A stretch of DNA of 62,674 bases from an uncultured Clostridia bacterium (lineage in GTDB: Bacteria > Bacillota > Clostridia > Lachnospirales > CAG-274), in contig CALWOZ010000008.1 of NCBI GenBank assembly GCA_944383305.1, forward strand, positions 1 to 62,674, given 5' to 3'. Of the stretch, positions 9,713-19,184 are shown piece by piece. Positions within the stretch are counted from its first letter, which is position 1. Every line of letters begins with the position of its first letter. The translations under genes and the position numbers were made by a program. The notes under the pieces are model-generated. The model made no database searches. It saw only the letters and a program-made list of their open reading frames with translations, and was not told the origin of the DNA.

Positions 9713-10294
9713 TCAATTATTTTCTTCTTTTATAGATTTTATAGCTTGCATTGCATATTCTTTCCATTCATCCACATCTTTATATAGACAATTAAAAACT
9801 CCTTGCATTACTTTATTTTTTATAGGAGTTATGTACATTATGTTATACATTGGAAAATCTATTCCATAGCTTTTAAAATCAAACCAACTTATAGTTTTAT
9901 CTCCTATTTTTTCTTCTTTTAAATCATAAAATATATAAGCTGGATTTACTCTCTTAATAACTGTTTTAAACTGTTTTATTGCATCTTTAGTTTGTTCATT
10001 TTTTATTGGTAATGGTAATAAACTAAAACAAAAATTTACAGATGTATCTAGACTTGTTTTTATTATTTGAGGTCTTTGCTCTGAAGGATATTTTATTTTT
10101 TTCATATTTTCTGGTAAATCAATAAAGCTACTAGGTAAAAGTATACTCATACTATCATTAAACAATTTAACTTCTTCAAATTCTACAAATTCTTCTTTTA
10201 TATAAACTCCTTTTCTTATATCAGTATTTTCTAATTTATCCTTTATGCGTTTAGCTTCAAGTATTTTTTCATCTAAAAATTCATTTTCATTCAT
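9713..10294 (-). CDS. DcrB/DUF1795-like protein, candidate Eag effector chaperone
   Basis: 193 residues, no signal peptide, ending with TGA just before the VgrG start. After a charged N-terminal helix, the segment SMSILLPSSFIDLP, a KIKYPSEQRPQII stretch and a terminal amphipathic helix (AMQAIKSIK) follow the usual layout of DcrB/PsbP-fold proteins. Eag chaperones (DUF1795) of type VI systems have this fold and bind the hydrophobic segments of Rhs-type effectors before loading onto VgrG. The VgrG-Rhs protein in this window has such a hydrophobic segment, which fits. The fold call is by eye and moderately sure; the chaperone role is inference. Confidence 0.5.
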   Translation of the reverse strand: MNENEFLDEKILEAKRIKDKLENTDIRKGVYIKEEFVEFEEVKLFNDSMSILLPSSFIDLPENMKKIKYPSEQRPQIIKTSLDTSVNFCFSLLPLPIKNEQTKDAIKQFKTVIKRVNPAYIFYDLKEEKIGDKTISWFDFKSYGIDFPMYNIMYITPIKNKVMQGVFNCLYKDVDEWKEYAMQAIKSIKEENN

Positions 10295-10318
10295 TTGCTT
10301 ATACTCCTTTTTATATAA

Positions 10319-11095
10319 TTATAAAATTAACAACTCGTCTTCTTTAAAATAATCTGTTTTTTCTTTTCTTTTATTTTTTATATCACTTAAAGTTAATGAT
10401 AAATACTTAAATATTTCTTCTTTTGTTAATTGTTTTTTATCTTTTAAATTCTGCCTATTTTTTAAATATCTTTCTATTAAATTTATATCTACTGTCTTAT
10501 CCTCATTTAAGCAGTTATAGCAAAACACTATATCCTCCATATTTTCTAAATTACTATCCATTGCTTCATTTGCAAATTTTTTTAAAATATAAGGGTTTAT
10601 CCACTCCCTTTCTATCCCTGCCCAAGTAGAGTTTAAATAGTTTATAGTATCAAATTCTGTTTCTATATCTTCAAAGCTTTTATGGTTATCTCTTAAATCA
10701 AAACCTTCCATTAGTTTGAACCTGCATATTTCTATTTCATTTGTATGTAGACTTAAATCTTCATCTAATTTATAGCTTAATATATATCTATCATAGTCTC
10801 TTATTTTTGTATCTTTTTCTAAAACTATTTTTAAACTTTTAAATGTATTTGATTGATTGTATTTTATCTTTGCCTTTTTATCCGCTATAAATATAAAATC
10901 TTCAAATTTTACTATCCCATTTGATATTTGTATAAAATTATCCTCTATTACTTTTAAATCAAAACCTGTTATTATACCTTTTGTATATTTATCATATTTA
11001 ACTTTTAAATATTCTAAGCTATAATCTCTTACAGAGTTTAATAACTCTTTTTTTAATATGCTGTGTCTTTCAAAATTAGGATACAAAAACTCCAT
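10319..11095 (-). CDS. Probable baseplate or tail-fibre-like structural protein
   Basis: 258 residues between the Hsp70-like gene and the Eag-like gene. The N-terminal 120 residues contain a pattern like phage fibre or baseplate attachment domains: TKGIITGFDLKV, then IQISNGIVKFEDFIFIAD, i.e. short beta strands with Gly turns describing a default structure followed by Lys/Asp-rich strands. The C-terminal half is helical and charged. There is no signal peptide. The position suggests a particle component. I cannot tell whether it corresponds to TssK, a wedge protein or a fibre, so the call stays general. Confidence 0.4.
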   Translation of the reverse strand: MEFLYPNFERHSILKKELLNSVRDYSLEYLKVKYDKYTKGIITGFDLKVIEDNFIQISNGIVKFEDFIFIADKKAKIKYNQSNTFKSLKIVLEKDTKIRDYDRYILSYKLDEDLSLHTNEIEICRFKLMEGFDLRDNHKSFEDIETEFDTINYLNSTWAGIEREWINPYILKKFANEAMDSNLENMEDIVFCYNCLNEDKTVDINLIERYLKNRQNLKDKKQLTKEEIFKYLSLTLSDIKNKRKEKTDYFKEDELLIL

Positions 11096-11108
11096 TTTAT
11101 TTTCTCCT

Positions 11109-13712
11109 TTACTTTAAGCCATCAAAAAAGTTATTTATCCAACTTTCATTTTCATAACTTATAAATTTTTCTTCTCCTATATATAAGTTTTCATCTTCTC
11201 TATATATTGGTAATACTTTAAATCCTATGTTTTCTGGCACACTCCATACAAAAAACCTTACCTCATATTCTATTATGTCATCTGTAAGTTTTTGGCTTAC
11301 CTTACCCTTAGTTTCTTCTAATATTTCATCTTTTTCTATATATCTAAAATCTTGCTTTTTAAAAGGTATTATATAGTTATATTTTTCTTTATCTTCCACA
11401 TCTTTTAAATATAATTTTAATGTTAAATCTGTTATATTTCTTGATATAAACCCTACTTTTCCTTCTGTATCAAAAGGTTCTATAAGTGTTGTTTCATCAT
11501 TTTTATGGGTATAGCCTGTTATTTTATATGGTAGCGATGGTAGCTCTGTTTTTATATCTACCTTTGCAAAGCCGTGTCTTTTATCGTTTAAATATTTTAT
11601 ACAGCCATCTATACAGGTCATTTTTAAATCAAAATTATTGCTTAAATCTTTATCTGTTCTTTTAAATCTAATATACCTTCCTGGTATAAATTCTTTTAAA
11701 CTATCTCTAAAAAGCTCTATTTTACAAGATTGTCCTGTTAGCTTTATTACAGAAAATTGATTAAAACTATTTTTAGATAGTATACTTTTCATAAACTTAC
11801 TTATTATACCGTAAATATCAGCTTTTAATATGGTTTCTATCTCAAATATATTAAAATTTATATTTGGTATTTCTTTTATAATTTCAAGCCCTTTTTCTGT
11901 ATTTTTAGATAACTTCCATTTTTCTAAAAGTAAAATTTCTGTGCTTTCGTCTACAATTTCATTTTCATTACAGCTGACTAATACTTTTAGCGTTCCTATC
12001 TTGTTGTAAAATAGTTTCTTTAACCTTTCTGCCATTGTATATAAATAATAAAAATTATGTCTTGCCTTATAATATTCTTGTTTGCTTAAATACTCAAATT
12101 TTTTAAATTTTGTAGGTAAAAATGTTTCTGCTTTTTCATATTCTTTTTCTAATATTTCATAAAATTTATTCGTACCATTTTTGTCTACATATCTAAATAT
12201 ATCTAAATCAAGAGTATTTAAAATATCTTTAAAACTCATACATATATTACTGTTTAAACTATTAACTATACATATTTTTAATATTTGCATTATTCTATAT
12301 GTTAAGTTGTTTCCGCCAAAATCTGTATCTCCATTTTCATAAGATGTTTTTATGTCTATATTGTAAGATACTTTTCTATCTTCTATTGTAAAATCACAGC
12401 TACAAATATCTGTTGTTCCACCACCACAGTCTATTATTAATGCTTTATATTCTTTTAAATCTTGATATTTATCTTGACTTATCATTTCAGAAATAATGCT
12501 ATACAATACTGCCATACCTTCGTCTATACTTTCTTCTGGTGGCAATATTTTTTCTTCAAAAACCTCATTAAATAGTTTATTAAATAAAAATTTTTGTTTA
12601 ACAGGGCTTGACATATGTATTTCTTCTATGTCAACCTTAAAATAGTTTTTAGCTTCTTCTAATAAATAATTAAAATATGCTTTTAGCATATCTTTTCTTT
12701 TTATAAATGCACGTTTTCCCTTTTTGTCGTATACTTCTTCTTCTTTTTCATAATCAGATACCCACCTTTTTACATCATAAAATATACAAAAGCTTTCATC
12801 TATATAACTGGCATTTGCAAGCTTTTCTGCTTCATACCCAAATAAATATTTAACTTGACCATCCTCTAAACTATCTATTGCTATAACAGTTGGAAAAACT
12901 GGCATTTCTTTATAATTATTTTCTATGTCATAAAATGTTACATAATTTACATTGTCCTTTTGTAAGCTGCACTCTCTATTTTCAAAGTAATTTTCATCTA
13001 AATATAAACCTATTGTTGTATTTACTGTTCCAAAATCTATTGCTAATGGTACATTAATTTTCAAAGGCTCTTTAACCTCAAAACTAAGTAGTGGCATAGA
13101 ATAAAATTTAAGCTGCAAGGTTTCACTCAATTCTCCATTATATATTTTATATACTTTTTCCGATATTTCTCTCTCCATAAAAAGTATTTTATAATTTTTA
13201 GTTTTACTTTTAAAACATTCTATTTCACTACTTTTAGTTAAATATAGCTTGTCTTTTTTATTTCCCTTTTGACAGACATTAAATATGCCACAAATTTTAT
13301 TTTCACTGATAACTAAAGCATTAGTATTTACAAATAATTCATTATATTTTAAAGTTATCTCATCATAGAATTTTGTTGCCAATCCTTTATAAACAACTAT
13401 TTTAGAATTATAGCTTAATAAATTATCCTCTAAAAATCGTTTATCATCAGTGTTTTTTATTAAATTTTCAAGCTTTTCTTTACCATCTTTATTTTCATTT
13501 TTTATAAGTAGTCCCTCGTAGCCACCTCTATATCTTAAAATAAGCCTTATTAACTCTTCTTTATCTAAAGGATTTATTATTCCACTTATAATCTTTTCTT
13601 TTCGGCATATTTCTCTTAGTTTGTAAAGTGTCATTAATTCTAAATCTTCTTTAAAATATTTATTATTTTGCTTTTTTTCTATATTTGGTGTAAATGTATA
13701 GCCTTTTCCCAT
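11109..13712 (-). CDS. Hsp70-like (actin-fold) ATPase with N-terminal SAP-like segment
   Basis: 867 residues. Residues about 20-65 (LYKLREICRKEKI...KEELIRLIL) resemble a SAP-type helix-loop-helix. From residue about 225 an actin-like ATPase fold is clear: phosphate-1 motif AIDFGTVNTTIGLY, connect/phosphate-2 motif LIIDCGGGTTDICSCDF, DFGGNNLT, and the adenosine-type motif KLTGQSCKIELF. The C-terminal 170 residues are beta-rich, as in a substrate-binding part. Hsp70 proteins fold, unfold or remodel partners and normally work with a J protein, and a DnaJ-domain protein is encoded in the same cluster at 19809-20246. No ClpV-like ATPase is present, so this pair may remodel the sheath or assist assembly; that is inference. 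Confidence 0.85.
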   Translation of the reverse strand: MGKGYTFTPNIEKKQNNKYFKEDLELMTLYKLREICRKEKIISGIINPLDKEELIRLILRYRGGYEGLLIKNENKDGKEKLENLIKNTDDKRFLEDNLLSYNSKIVVYKGLATKFYDEITLKYNELFVNTNALVISENKICGIFNVCQKGNKKDKLYLTKSSEIECFKSKTKNYKILFMEREISEKVYKIYNGELSETLQLKFYSMPLLSFEVKEPLKINVPLAIDFGTVNTTIGLYLDENYFENRECSLQKDNVNYVTFYDIENNYKEMPVFPTVIAIDSLEDGQVKYLFGYEAEKLANASYIDESFCIFYDVKRWVSDYEKEEEVYDKKGKRAFIKRKDMLKAYFNYLLEEAKNYFKVDIEEIHMSSPVKQKFLFNKLFNEVFEEKILPPEESIDEGMAVLYSIISEMISQDKYQDLKEYKALIIDCGGGTTDICSCDFTIEDRKVSYNIDIKTSYENGDTDFGGNNLTYRIMQILKICIVNSLNSNICMSFKDILNTLDLDIFRYVDKNGTNKFYEILEKEYEKAETFLPTKFKKFEYLSKQEYYKARHNFYYLYTMAERLKKLFYNKIGTLKVLVSCNENEIVDESTEILLLEKWKLSKNTEKGLEIIKEIPNINFNIFEIETILKADIYGIISKFMKSILSKNSFNQFSVIKLTGQSCKIELFRDSLKEFIPGRYIRFKRTDKDLSNNFDLKMTCIDGCIKYLNDKRHGFAKVDIKTELPSLPYKITGYTHKNDETTLIEPFDTEGKVGFISRNITDLTLKLYLKDVEDKEKYNYIIPFKKQDFRYIEKDEILEETKGKVSQKLTDDIIEYEVRFFVWSVPENIGFKVLPIYREDENLYIGEEKFISYENESWINNFFDGLK

Positions 13713-13736
13713 TATGTTTACCTACTTTCCATTTTT

Positions 13737-14429
13737 CTAAAATAGCACTATTTCATCTATTTCCATTGTTTCATCTATATCTATAATTCCAAAATGATTT
13801 TCCCAAAATAAATGTATTTTAAAATTTATTGGTAAAAACATTCCTACTATAAAATTTATCTTTTTTCTTTCTTCTTCTGTTTCTTTTTTTCCAATGTATA
13901 TTAAATATTCATCTACATAGTCATTACTAGCATATACTATAGATTTTTTATATAAACCTCGCATTATTTGTTTAAACAAAAATAGTGAACTTCCACAATT
14001 ATATAGCCTTATAACAAAACAAAATATTAAATATACTTCATCTTTGTTAAAATATTTTATGGCTTCAATGTTCTGTTCACTATAAAATTTATTTAATATT
14101 TCTTTTAATATAAATTTATAATAATATTCTTTTTTACTGTATCCTTGTCTTAAATCTATCTGTATCATATATTGCATAAATATATCAAAAAAATACTCTC
14201 TCGTTTCTTTATATTTTTCTAAATTTATATCAAATAGGCTCATAAATACCTTTTGAAACCTATATAAAGGGTTTACCTCTATTGTATGTTCCTCTATATT
14301 TCTTTCATTTATATTTTCAAAAGAAACTTCTATGTATGGGCTACCATTTGTTGTTGGTATATATTTTAAATTTTCTCTTTCTATATTATTTTTATCTGCC
14401 TTTATAGCAACTTCCCATATATAATTCAT
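13737..14429 (-). CDS. Unknown protein of the injection cluster
   Basis: 230 residues, eight bases after the preceding 462-residue gene and 24 bases before the Hsp70-like gene. The sequence is rich in Phe, Tyr and Ile, with a hydrophobic middle (VYLIFCFVIRLYNCGSSLFLF) that could be buried rather than membrane-spanning, and an acidic C-terminus. No motif is recognised. Because all neighbours belong to the contractile machine it is a candidate baseplate (TssF/TssG-like) component, but sequence alone does not show it. Confidence 0.5.
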   Translation of the reverse strand: MNYIWEVAIKADKNNIERENLKYIPTTNGSPYIEVSFENINERNIEEHTIEVNPLYRFQKVFMSLFDINLEKYKETREYFFDIFMQYMIQIDLRQGYSKKEYYYKFILKEILNKFYSEQNIEAIKYFNKDEVYLIFCFVIRLYNCGSSLFLFKQIMRGLYKKSIVYASNDYVDEYLIYIGKKETEEERKKINFIVGMFLPINFKIHLFWENHFGIIDIDETMEIDEIVLF

Positions 14430-14437
14430 AACTACTC

Positions 14438-15826
14438 CTAATAAATTTCTTCTTTTATTAATCTTGGTATTTCATAATTAGATGCTATTCCAATACAAGT
14501 ATATTCGCTTTCATCTAATTGTAACTGTGATATAACAAACCTTATTATAGAATCATTAAAAAAACATTTTTCATTTAATATTTTAAATTTGAATAATAGT
14601 ATTTTTCTGTCATCATATGCAAATATTCCTTCTTTTACAAAAAAATTCATATCCTTTTCATATATTTCAAATTTATCTATATATTCTCTTGATAATATTT
14701 CATAACCTAAATACTCAATATATTTTTCAACAGATAATTCATTTATTTTTCTTATATAATCAAATTCAGTTTTTAAATTAGTTTTGTTACTACTTAAGTA
14801 TCTTCTTGAAAAATTCTCTTTTTTATTGTTATCTAACATAGGATATGTATAACCTAAGCTTTTTATTGGCTCTTTGTTAATAATTTTATATGCAATCCAG
14901 TTTTCAAATATCTCTACCTTAGATTTTATAACTATTTTATCTTCTCCAAATTTTAAAGATAAAATATCATCATTTATACCTAACAAATATCCATTTTCAA
15001 GTCCATACTCTTTTAAATCTACATTGTGCTCGTAATATTTTTCATCTATAAACGGTTTCATAAATTCAGCACTACTCAATCTTATTTCTTCTATATTCCA
15101 TATAGGTATCAAATTTTCTTCAATTTGAGTTTTATCATCTAAATTTAATACATCAAAATTTAGTTTAATATCTTTTATAGTTGATTTTTCTAAATCTATA
15201 TTAAGTTCTTCTATTTCTTCTATAACTATATCATATAGCCTATCTATAAAAGCCGTGTTTACTGTTGTCCAAAGTATATAATTATAATTAAATAGTTCAT
15301 ATAAATTTACTACTTTTTCAAAATATCTTTTAGCTCTTATTATTTTAAATGTACAAGCATATTCTCCTGTTGATGTATGTATTTTACCTTCAACTTTCTT
15401 ATTTTTAAATTTTTGCATATCTTTTTCAGTACCTTTAAAAAATACTGTTTTTAAATATGACTTGTTATTAATTGCTTCATTTAATGTAATTATATTTTCT
15501 TCTAAATCTTGGGAGCATATAGGAAAAAGAGTATCATTTGTATAGGAAAAATCTTCTTTTTTAGTTAATGTCATATTTATACCATATTTTTCATCTAATA
15601 GTTTAAATTCGTCATATACACTTTTTTCTAGCATTTCATATTTTTGCTCTGTAACCTCTATTATTTTTTCAAAAACATCTTTTATATAAAGGTTGGCAAA
15701 TTTTCTTTCTTCTATATCTTTTATATCTTTAAGCCTTTTTTCCATATATTCGTTAAAGTTAAAGTCATATTCTATTATGCTTTTAAAGCTCGGGTGTTTT
15801 ATATGTTTTTTGTATTCTTCCTGCAT
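14438..15826 (-). CDS. Unknown protein of the injection cluster, possible baseplate component
   Basis: 462 residues, soluble, no signal peptide, ATG behind AGGAG. The N-terminal 80 residues are helical and charged; the middle carries a repeated Leu/Ile/Asp pattern; the C-terminal 100 residues look like a mixed alpha/beta domain (DDRKILLFKFKIL). I recognise no family. It is translated directly before the 230-residue protein, and both are near the Hsp70-like and spike genes. The size would suit a wedge or baseplate protein. Treat as hypothetical. Confidence 0.5.
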   Translation of the reverse strand: MQEEYKKHIKHPSFKSIIEYDFNFNEYMEKRLKDIKDIEERKFANLYIKDVFEKIIEVTEQKYEMLEKSVYDEFKLLDEKYGINMTLTKKEDFSYTNDTLFPICSQDLEENIITLNEAINNKSYLKTVFFKGTEKDMQKFKNKKVEGKIHTSTGEYACTFKIIRAKRYFEKVVNLYELFNYNYILWTTVNTAFIDRLYDIVIEEIEELNIDLEKSTIKDIKLNFDVLNLDDKTQIEENLIPIWNIEEIRLSSAEFMKPFIDEKYYEHNVDLKEYGLENGYLLGINDDILSLKFGEDKIVIKSKVEIFENWIAYKIINKEPIKSLGYTYPMLDNNKKENFSRRYLSSNKTNLKTEFDYIRKINELSVEKYIEYLGYEILSREYIDKFEIYEKDMNFFVKEGIFAYDDRKILLFKFKILNEKCFFNDSIIRFVISQLQLDESEYTCIGIASNYEIPRLIKEEIY

Positions 15827-15894
15827 ATATTTCTCCTTATAATAATATTTTTAAAAGTACTTATATCCATCTTGTTGTAAATAAATTATACTAA

Positions 15895-17763
15895 CTAATC
15901 TAATATCCCATCTTTAGCTTTAACTTCTTTATTATCATTTTGAGTTGTAGTTTCTGTATCTTCTTCATTGATACTTTCCTTATTATTTAGCTCTTCTTGC
16001 AACTTTTTATTTTCTTGTTCTATTTCTAAATCTAACATTTCTATTAAAGACGTTATTTCTGTTATTTTGTCATCTTTTCCTAATTCTGTGTATATTTTTT
16101 TAGCCAATAAATATTGTTTTTTTGCTTCTAACAGATTATTTTCTGCTTGAAAATCTATTGCTAATCTTTCATATTCCTGTGCTAATTGTATTTTTTGTTC
16201 ATTTTCTACTATCTTTTGGTCTATAGACATTAATTTTGATTCTAAAAAATCTATTTTATCCAAATCTTCCATTTCTGTATATTTTTCTAATGCGTTTGTG
16301 TAATAAAGCCTTGCACCTTCATAATCACCATTTTTAAAGCTTTCATCTCCTTGTTTTACTATATCAAGGGCTGTTAGTTCTTTTTCAGATTTATCTTTTT
16401 GTTCTTTTTCATTTTCTTGTTTTTCTTTATCCCATTCCGTGTATAGTTCTTCAAGAGCTTGTATAGCTTTTTCTTTTCCTTCATTAAAATATAAATCACT
16501 TGCTAAATTTTTAGCTTGTAAATACTTTTGTTCTGCACTTTCATAATCTTTTAAATCTTTAAGTATATCTCCTAAATTTATATAATCATAAACATTAAGA
16601 TATCCCTTTGTTTCTTCTTGCTTTCTCTCTATATAATCTAAATTTATATTATCTGCAAATTTAGCTCTAGCCTTTGCATTAGAATAACTTATTTGTGCAT
16701 CTTTATATTTTTTATTTTCTAGTTCTTCATCTGCTATTATAGTAGCTTCTATTAGTTTTAAATAATTATTTAAATCTTCTATTTTTTCTTTATCTCTTAG
16801 TTTTTCTGAAATTTCTAAAGCTTTATTGCATTCTTCTTTTGCTCTTATATAGTTGTTATCTTCTATATATTCTATTGTGTTTTGATAAGCTAAATTTAAA
16901 CTTTCTATTCTTCTCATTTTCCTACTATGTAATATGTATAAAATAATAGATATAATTAAAACAATTATTAATATCATCAAAGTTATTTTTATAGCTTTTT
17001 TTATTTTTCTCTTTCTTTCTGGATCTTTGAAAATTTTATCTGCAAATATTACTACAAAAGTATAGTTTTCTAGCTGTTCTGGCTGTTTGGATAATATTAA
17101 ATCTTCTATATTATTAAGCACTTCTTCGGCATCATTTGTAGCTTCTTCAAATACTTCATTTATTTCGCTTTGGTCTAGGTTTTCCCATATCCCTCTTGTA
17201 TATAGTGCTATTATATCTCCATCTAATAGCTTTATTTTTTTAGATATAAATGGTTTAAAGCTTTTATCTTTTCCTAAATAAGAATATAGATTATTTCTTT
17301 CTTCGTGTCTGCTTATTAAATCTTTAGAAAGCATGTCTTCTTTAATAATATCATCTGCTAAAGACATATCTTCGCTTTCTTGTTTTAATAGTCCACCACG
17401 ATATAGTCTAAATCTTGTATTTCCTAAATGGCCATACCTTATTTTTTCATAATTAGATACCACTACTGTTATAGATGCTTTTAACTTAACTTTACTATCT
17501 GCTTTTAAAAATTCTTTATTTGCTTCTTTTAAATAAGATTTTATTGCATTTTTACTTATAGATGGGTTTTCTTGAAATTTTAAAATAACACTTTGTATAG
17601 CAAGTTTTGCCGCCTCACAGTCTATCATATCATTTATTCCATCTGCAATTACATAACAAGCATATTTATCTAATTCTACAAAAGCAAAATAATCATTATT
17701 TTTAAGCTCACTACCTGCTTCTGATATAAACCTTGTATTAAACTTACTATTTTGTTTTCTCAT
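15895..17763 (-). CDS. Membrane protein: degenerate PP2C phosphatase domain plus TPR-like repeats
   Basis: The second ATG (17763) has GAGG six bases upstream and is preferred to 17775. Residues about 1-255 follow the PP2C/SpoIIE fold (FISEAGSELKNNDYFAF, VIADGINDM, YGHLGNTRFRLYRGG), then one membrane helix at about 268-288, then about 330 residues of TPR-like helices (DYESAEQKYLQAKNLA, GDYEGARLYYTNALEKY, LLEAKKQYLLAKKIY) and an acidic tail. The late PP2C motif that normally reads S/T-D-G is here YTRGIWENL, so a metal-binding Asp is replaced by Arg, and the final DN motif reads EN. It may therefore be a pseudophosphatase acting as a sensor or scaffold. It follows a PP2C gene with intact motifs. 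Confidence 0.78.
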   Translation of the reverse strand: MRKQNSKFNTRFISEAGSELKNNDYFAFVELDKYACYVIADGINDMIDCEAAKLAIQSVILKFQENPSISKNAIKSYLKEANKEFLKADSKVKLKASITVVVSNYEKIRYGHLGNTRFRLYRGGLLKQESEDMSLADDIIKEDMLSKDLISRHEERNNLYSYLGKDKSFKPFISKKIKLLDGDIIALYTRGIWENLDQSEINEVFEEATNDAEEVLNNIEDLILSKQPEQLENYTFVVIFADKIFKDPERKRKIKKAIKITLMILIIVLIISIILYILHSRKMRRIESLNLAYQNTIEYIEDNNYIRAKEECNKALEISEKLRDKEKIEDLNNYLKLIEATIIADEELENKKYKDAQISYSNAKARAKFADNINLDYIERKQEETKGYLNVYDYINLGDILKDLKDYESAEQKYLQAKNLASDLYFNEGKEKAIQALEELYTEWDKEKQENEKEQKDKSEKELTALDIVKQGDESFKNGDYEGARLYYTNALEKYTEMEDLDKIDFLESKLMSIDQKIVENEQKIQLAQEYERLAIDFQAENNLLEAKKQYLLAKKIYTELGKDDKITEITSLIEMLDLEIEQENKKLQEELNNKESINEEDTETTTQNDNKEVKAKDGILD

Positions 17764-17789
17764 ATTAAACCTCATCTTTTCATTTATTT

Positions 17790-18635
17790 TTAATTTACTT
17801 GTATAAGCATAATGCTAGCATTGTCTTTATTTTCTTTTTGGCTAATATTTATTTTTTCTATTATGTTAAAAGCTGTTTTTTGTATATTAGCTCTATTAGA
17901 AATTTCTCTTTCTATTTCTTTCCAGTTTAAAAATTCATAAACTCCATCACTTATTAATGCTACTATATCACCATATTTTAGACTTATTGGTTCATCAAAA
18001 AATTCTATATTTTTAAATCCATCTTGTCCTACATAGTTATATAATCTTTTTTCTTCTAATAAAGATATAGCACTTTGTTTTGTAATTTTACCTGTTTTAT
18101 ATTTATCTTGTGCTAACATATTTATTGTATGTCCTGTACTTACTGGTATTAAATCTCCATTTCTAAATACTGCTATTTTTATATTACCTACAAGAGAATA
18201 AAAAAGCATATCATCTCTTATTAATATAGATGCTACACAAGCTCCACATCTATCATCATCTAAATTTTTTAATATTTCTTTATTAGCTAAATTAAATGCC
18301 TTTTGAAAAAAATAGTTTGGGTTATCAAATGCGTTAAATTGTTCAAATAGTTCTATAAATGTATTAACTGCTATTTGACTAGATATTTTACCACCAAATT
18401 TTTTGCCCATTCCATCTGCTAAAACTGCTAAAAGGCCATTATCACTTTCTATAAAGTCATAGTTATCTTCTTGTATCTCTCTATCACCTATTGTCATACT
18501 TGCTCCGACTTCATATTTTTCTTTTACTTTTCTATTTATATGTATTTTTATTCTAATTAAAATAAGCAATAATAATGTTAAATATAAAACTATCATTACT
18601 AATATAGGTTGTTCTAAACTTAATATACTTTTCAT
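17790..18635 (-). CDS. Membrane-anchored PP2C-family Ser/Thr phosphatase
   Basis: 281 residues. One N-terminal membrane helix (about 9-28), then a PP2C domain with intact metal-binding motifs: DREIQEDNYDF, LADGMGKKFGG, SLVGNIKIAVFRNGDL, LISDGVYEFL and the terminal KDNASIML. PP2C enzymes remove phosphate from Ser/Thr. In type VI systems a phosphatase of this kind (PppA) reverses phosphorylation that FHA proteins read, and two FHA proteins are encoded immediately upstream here. No matching kinase is in this window. Spacing to both neighbours is about 12-26 bases, so one operon. Confidence 0.87.
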   Translation of the reverse strand: MKSILSLEQPILVMIVLYLTLLLLILIRIKIHINRKVKEKYEVGASMTIGDREIQEDNYDFIESDNGLLAVLADGMGKKFGGKISSQIAVNTFIELFEQFNAFDNPNYFFQKAFNLANKEILKNLDDDRCGACVASILIRDDMLFYSLVGNIKIAVFRNGDLIPVSTGHTINMLAQDKYKTGKITKQSAISLLEEKRLYNYVGQDGFKNIEFFDEPISLKYGDIVALISDGVYEFLNWKEIEREISNRANIQKTAFNIIEKINISQKENKDNASIMLIQVN

Positions 18636-18647
18636 ATTATCTCCCTA

Positions 18648-19154
18648 TTAATTTTCTTCATCTGTCCACATAAATTTATCACCACAAAATGGAACAAATA
18701 AAAACTTACTGTTTCCTATTTCTATTACGCTATCTTCTCCTAATACTTCTGGTGCATATACAGCATTTTCATTAAGATATACAAGACCGTTAGAATCTCC
18801 AGGAAGAAGTACCGTCTCTTTATTTTTAGGGTCAAATACTATTATTGCGTGGTTTCTTCTTTCTATTTTGTTATCTCCTAATATTTGTATATCCATATCA
18901 TCTGCTCGTCCTATAAAGTTTTTCCCCTCTCTTATTTTGTAGTCTTTACCCCTTCTTGCACCAGATATACATACTATCCAACCACAAACAGGGGTTTCTT
19001 CTTCTAAAAATAGCATTTTTTCTATATCTTCATCTGTTTGGTTTGTTTCTTGTTTTTCTTTTGTATTAGTTTCTATGTTACAATATGGACATATTGTTCC
19101 ATATCTTCTACCTGAAAATAAATGTCCATTTTGACAACGTATTAAATTGCTCAT
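18648..19154 (-). CDS. Zinc-ribbon and FHA domain protein
   Basis: 168 residues. The first 25 residues form a Cys ribbon (RCQNGH ... ICPYC). An FHA domain follows from about residue 75: DYKIREGKNFIGRADDMDI, ERRNHAIIVFD and GDSNGLVYLNE, with GR and RNHA in place of the more common GR and SRxHA/H. FHA domains bind phosphothreonine. Cytoplasmic, no membrane helix. It lies between another FHA protein and a PP2C phosphatase, the same trio found as post-translational control in many type VI systems (compare Fha1). Inferred role: phospho-dependent switch for assembly or firing. Confidence 0.82.
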   Translation of the reverse strand: MSNLIRCQNGHLFSGRRYGTICPYCNIETNTKEKQETNQTDEDIEKMLFLEEETPVCGWIVCISGARRGKDYKIREGKNFIGRADDMDIQILGDNKIERRNHAIIVFDPKNKETVLLPGDSNGLVYLNENAVYAPEVLGEDSVIEIGNSKFLFVPFCGDKFMWTDEEN

Positions 19155-19184
19155 ATAATATTCTCCTATTTATAATTAAATTAT

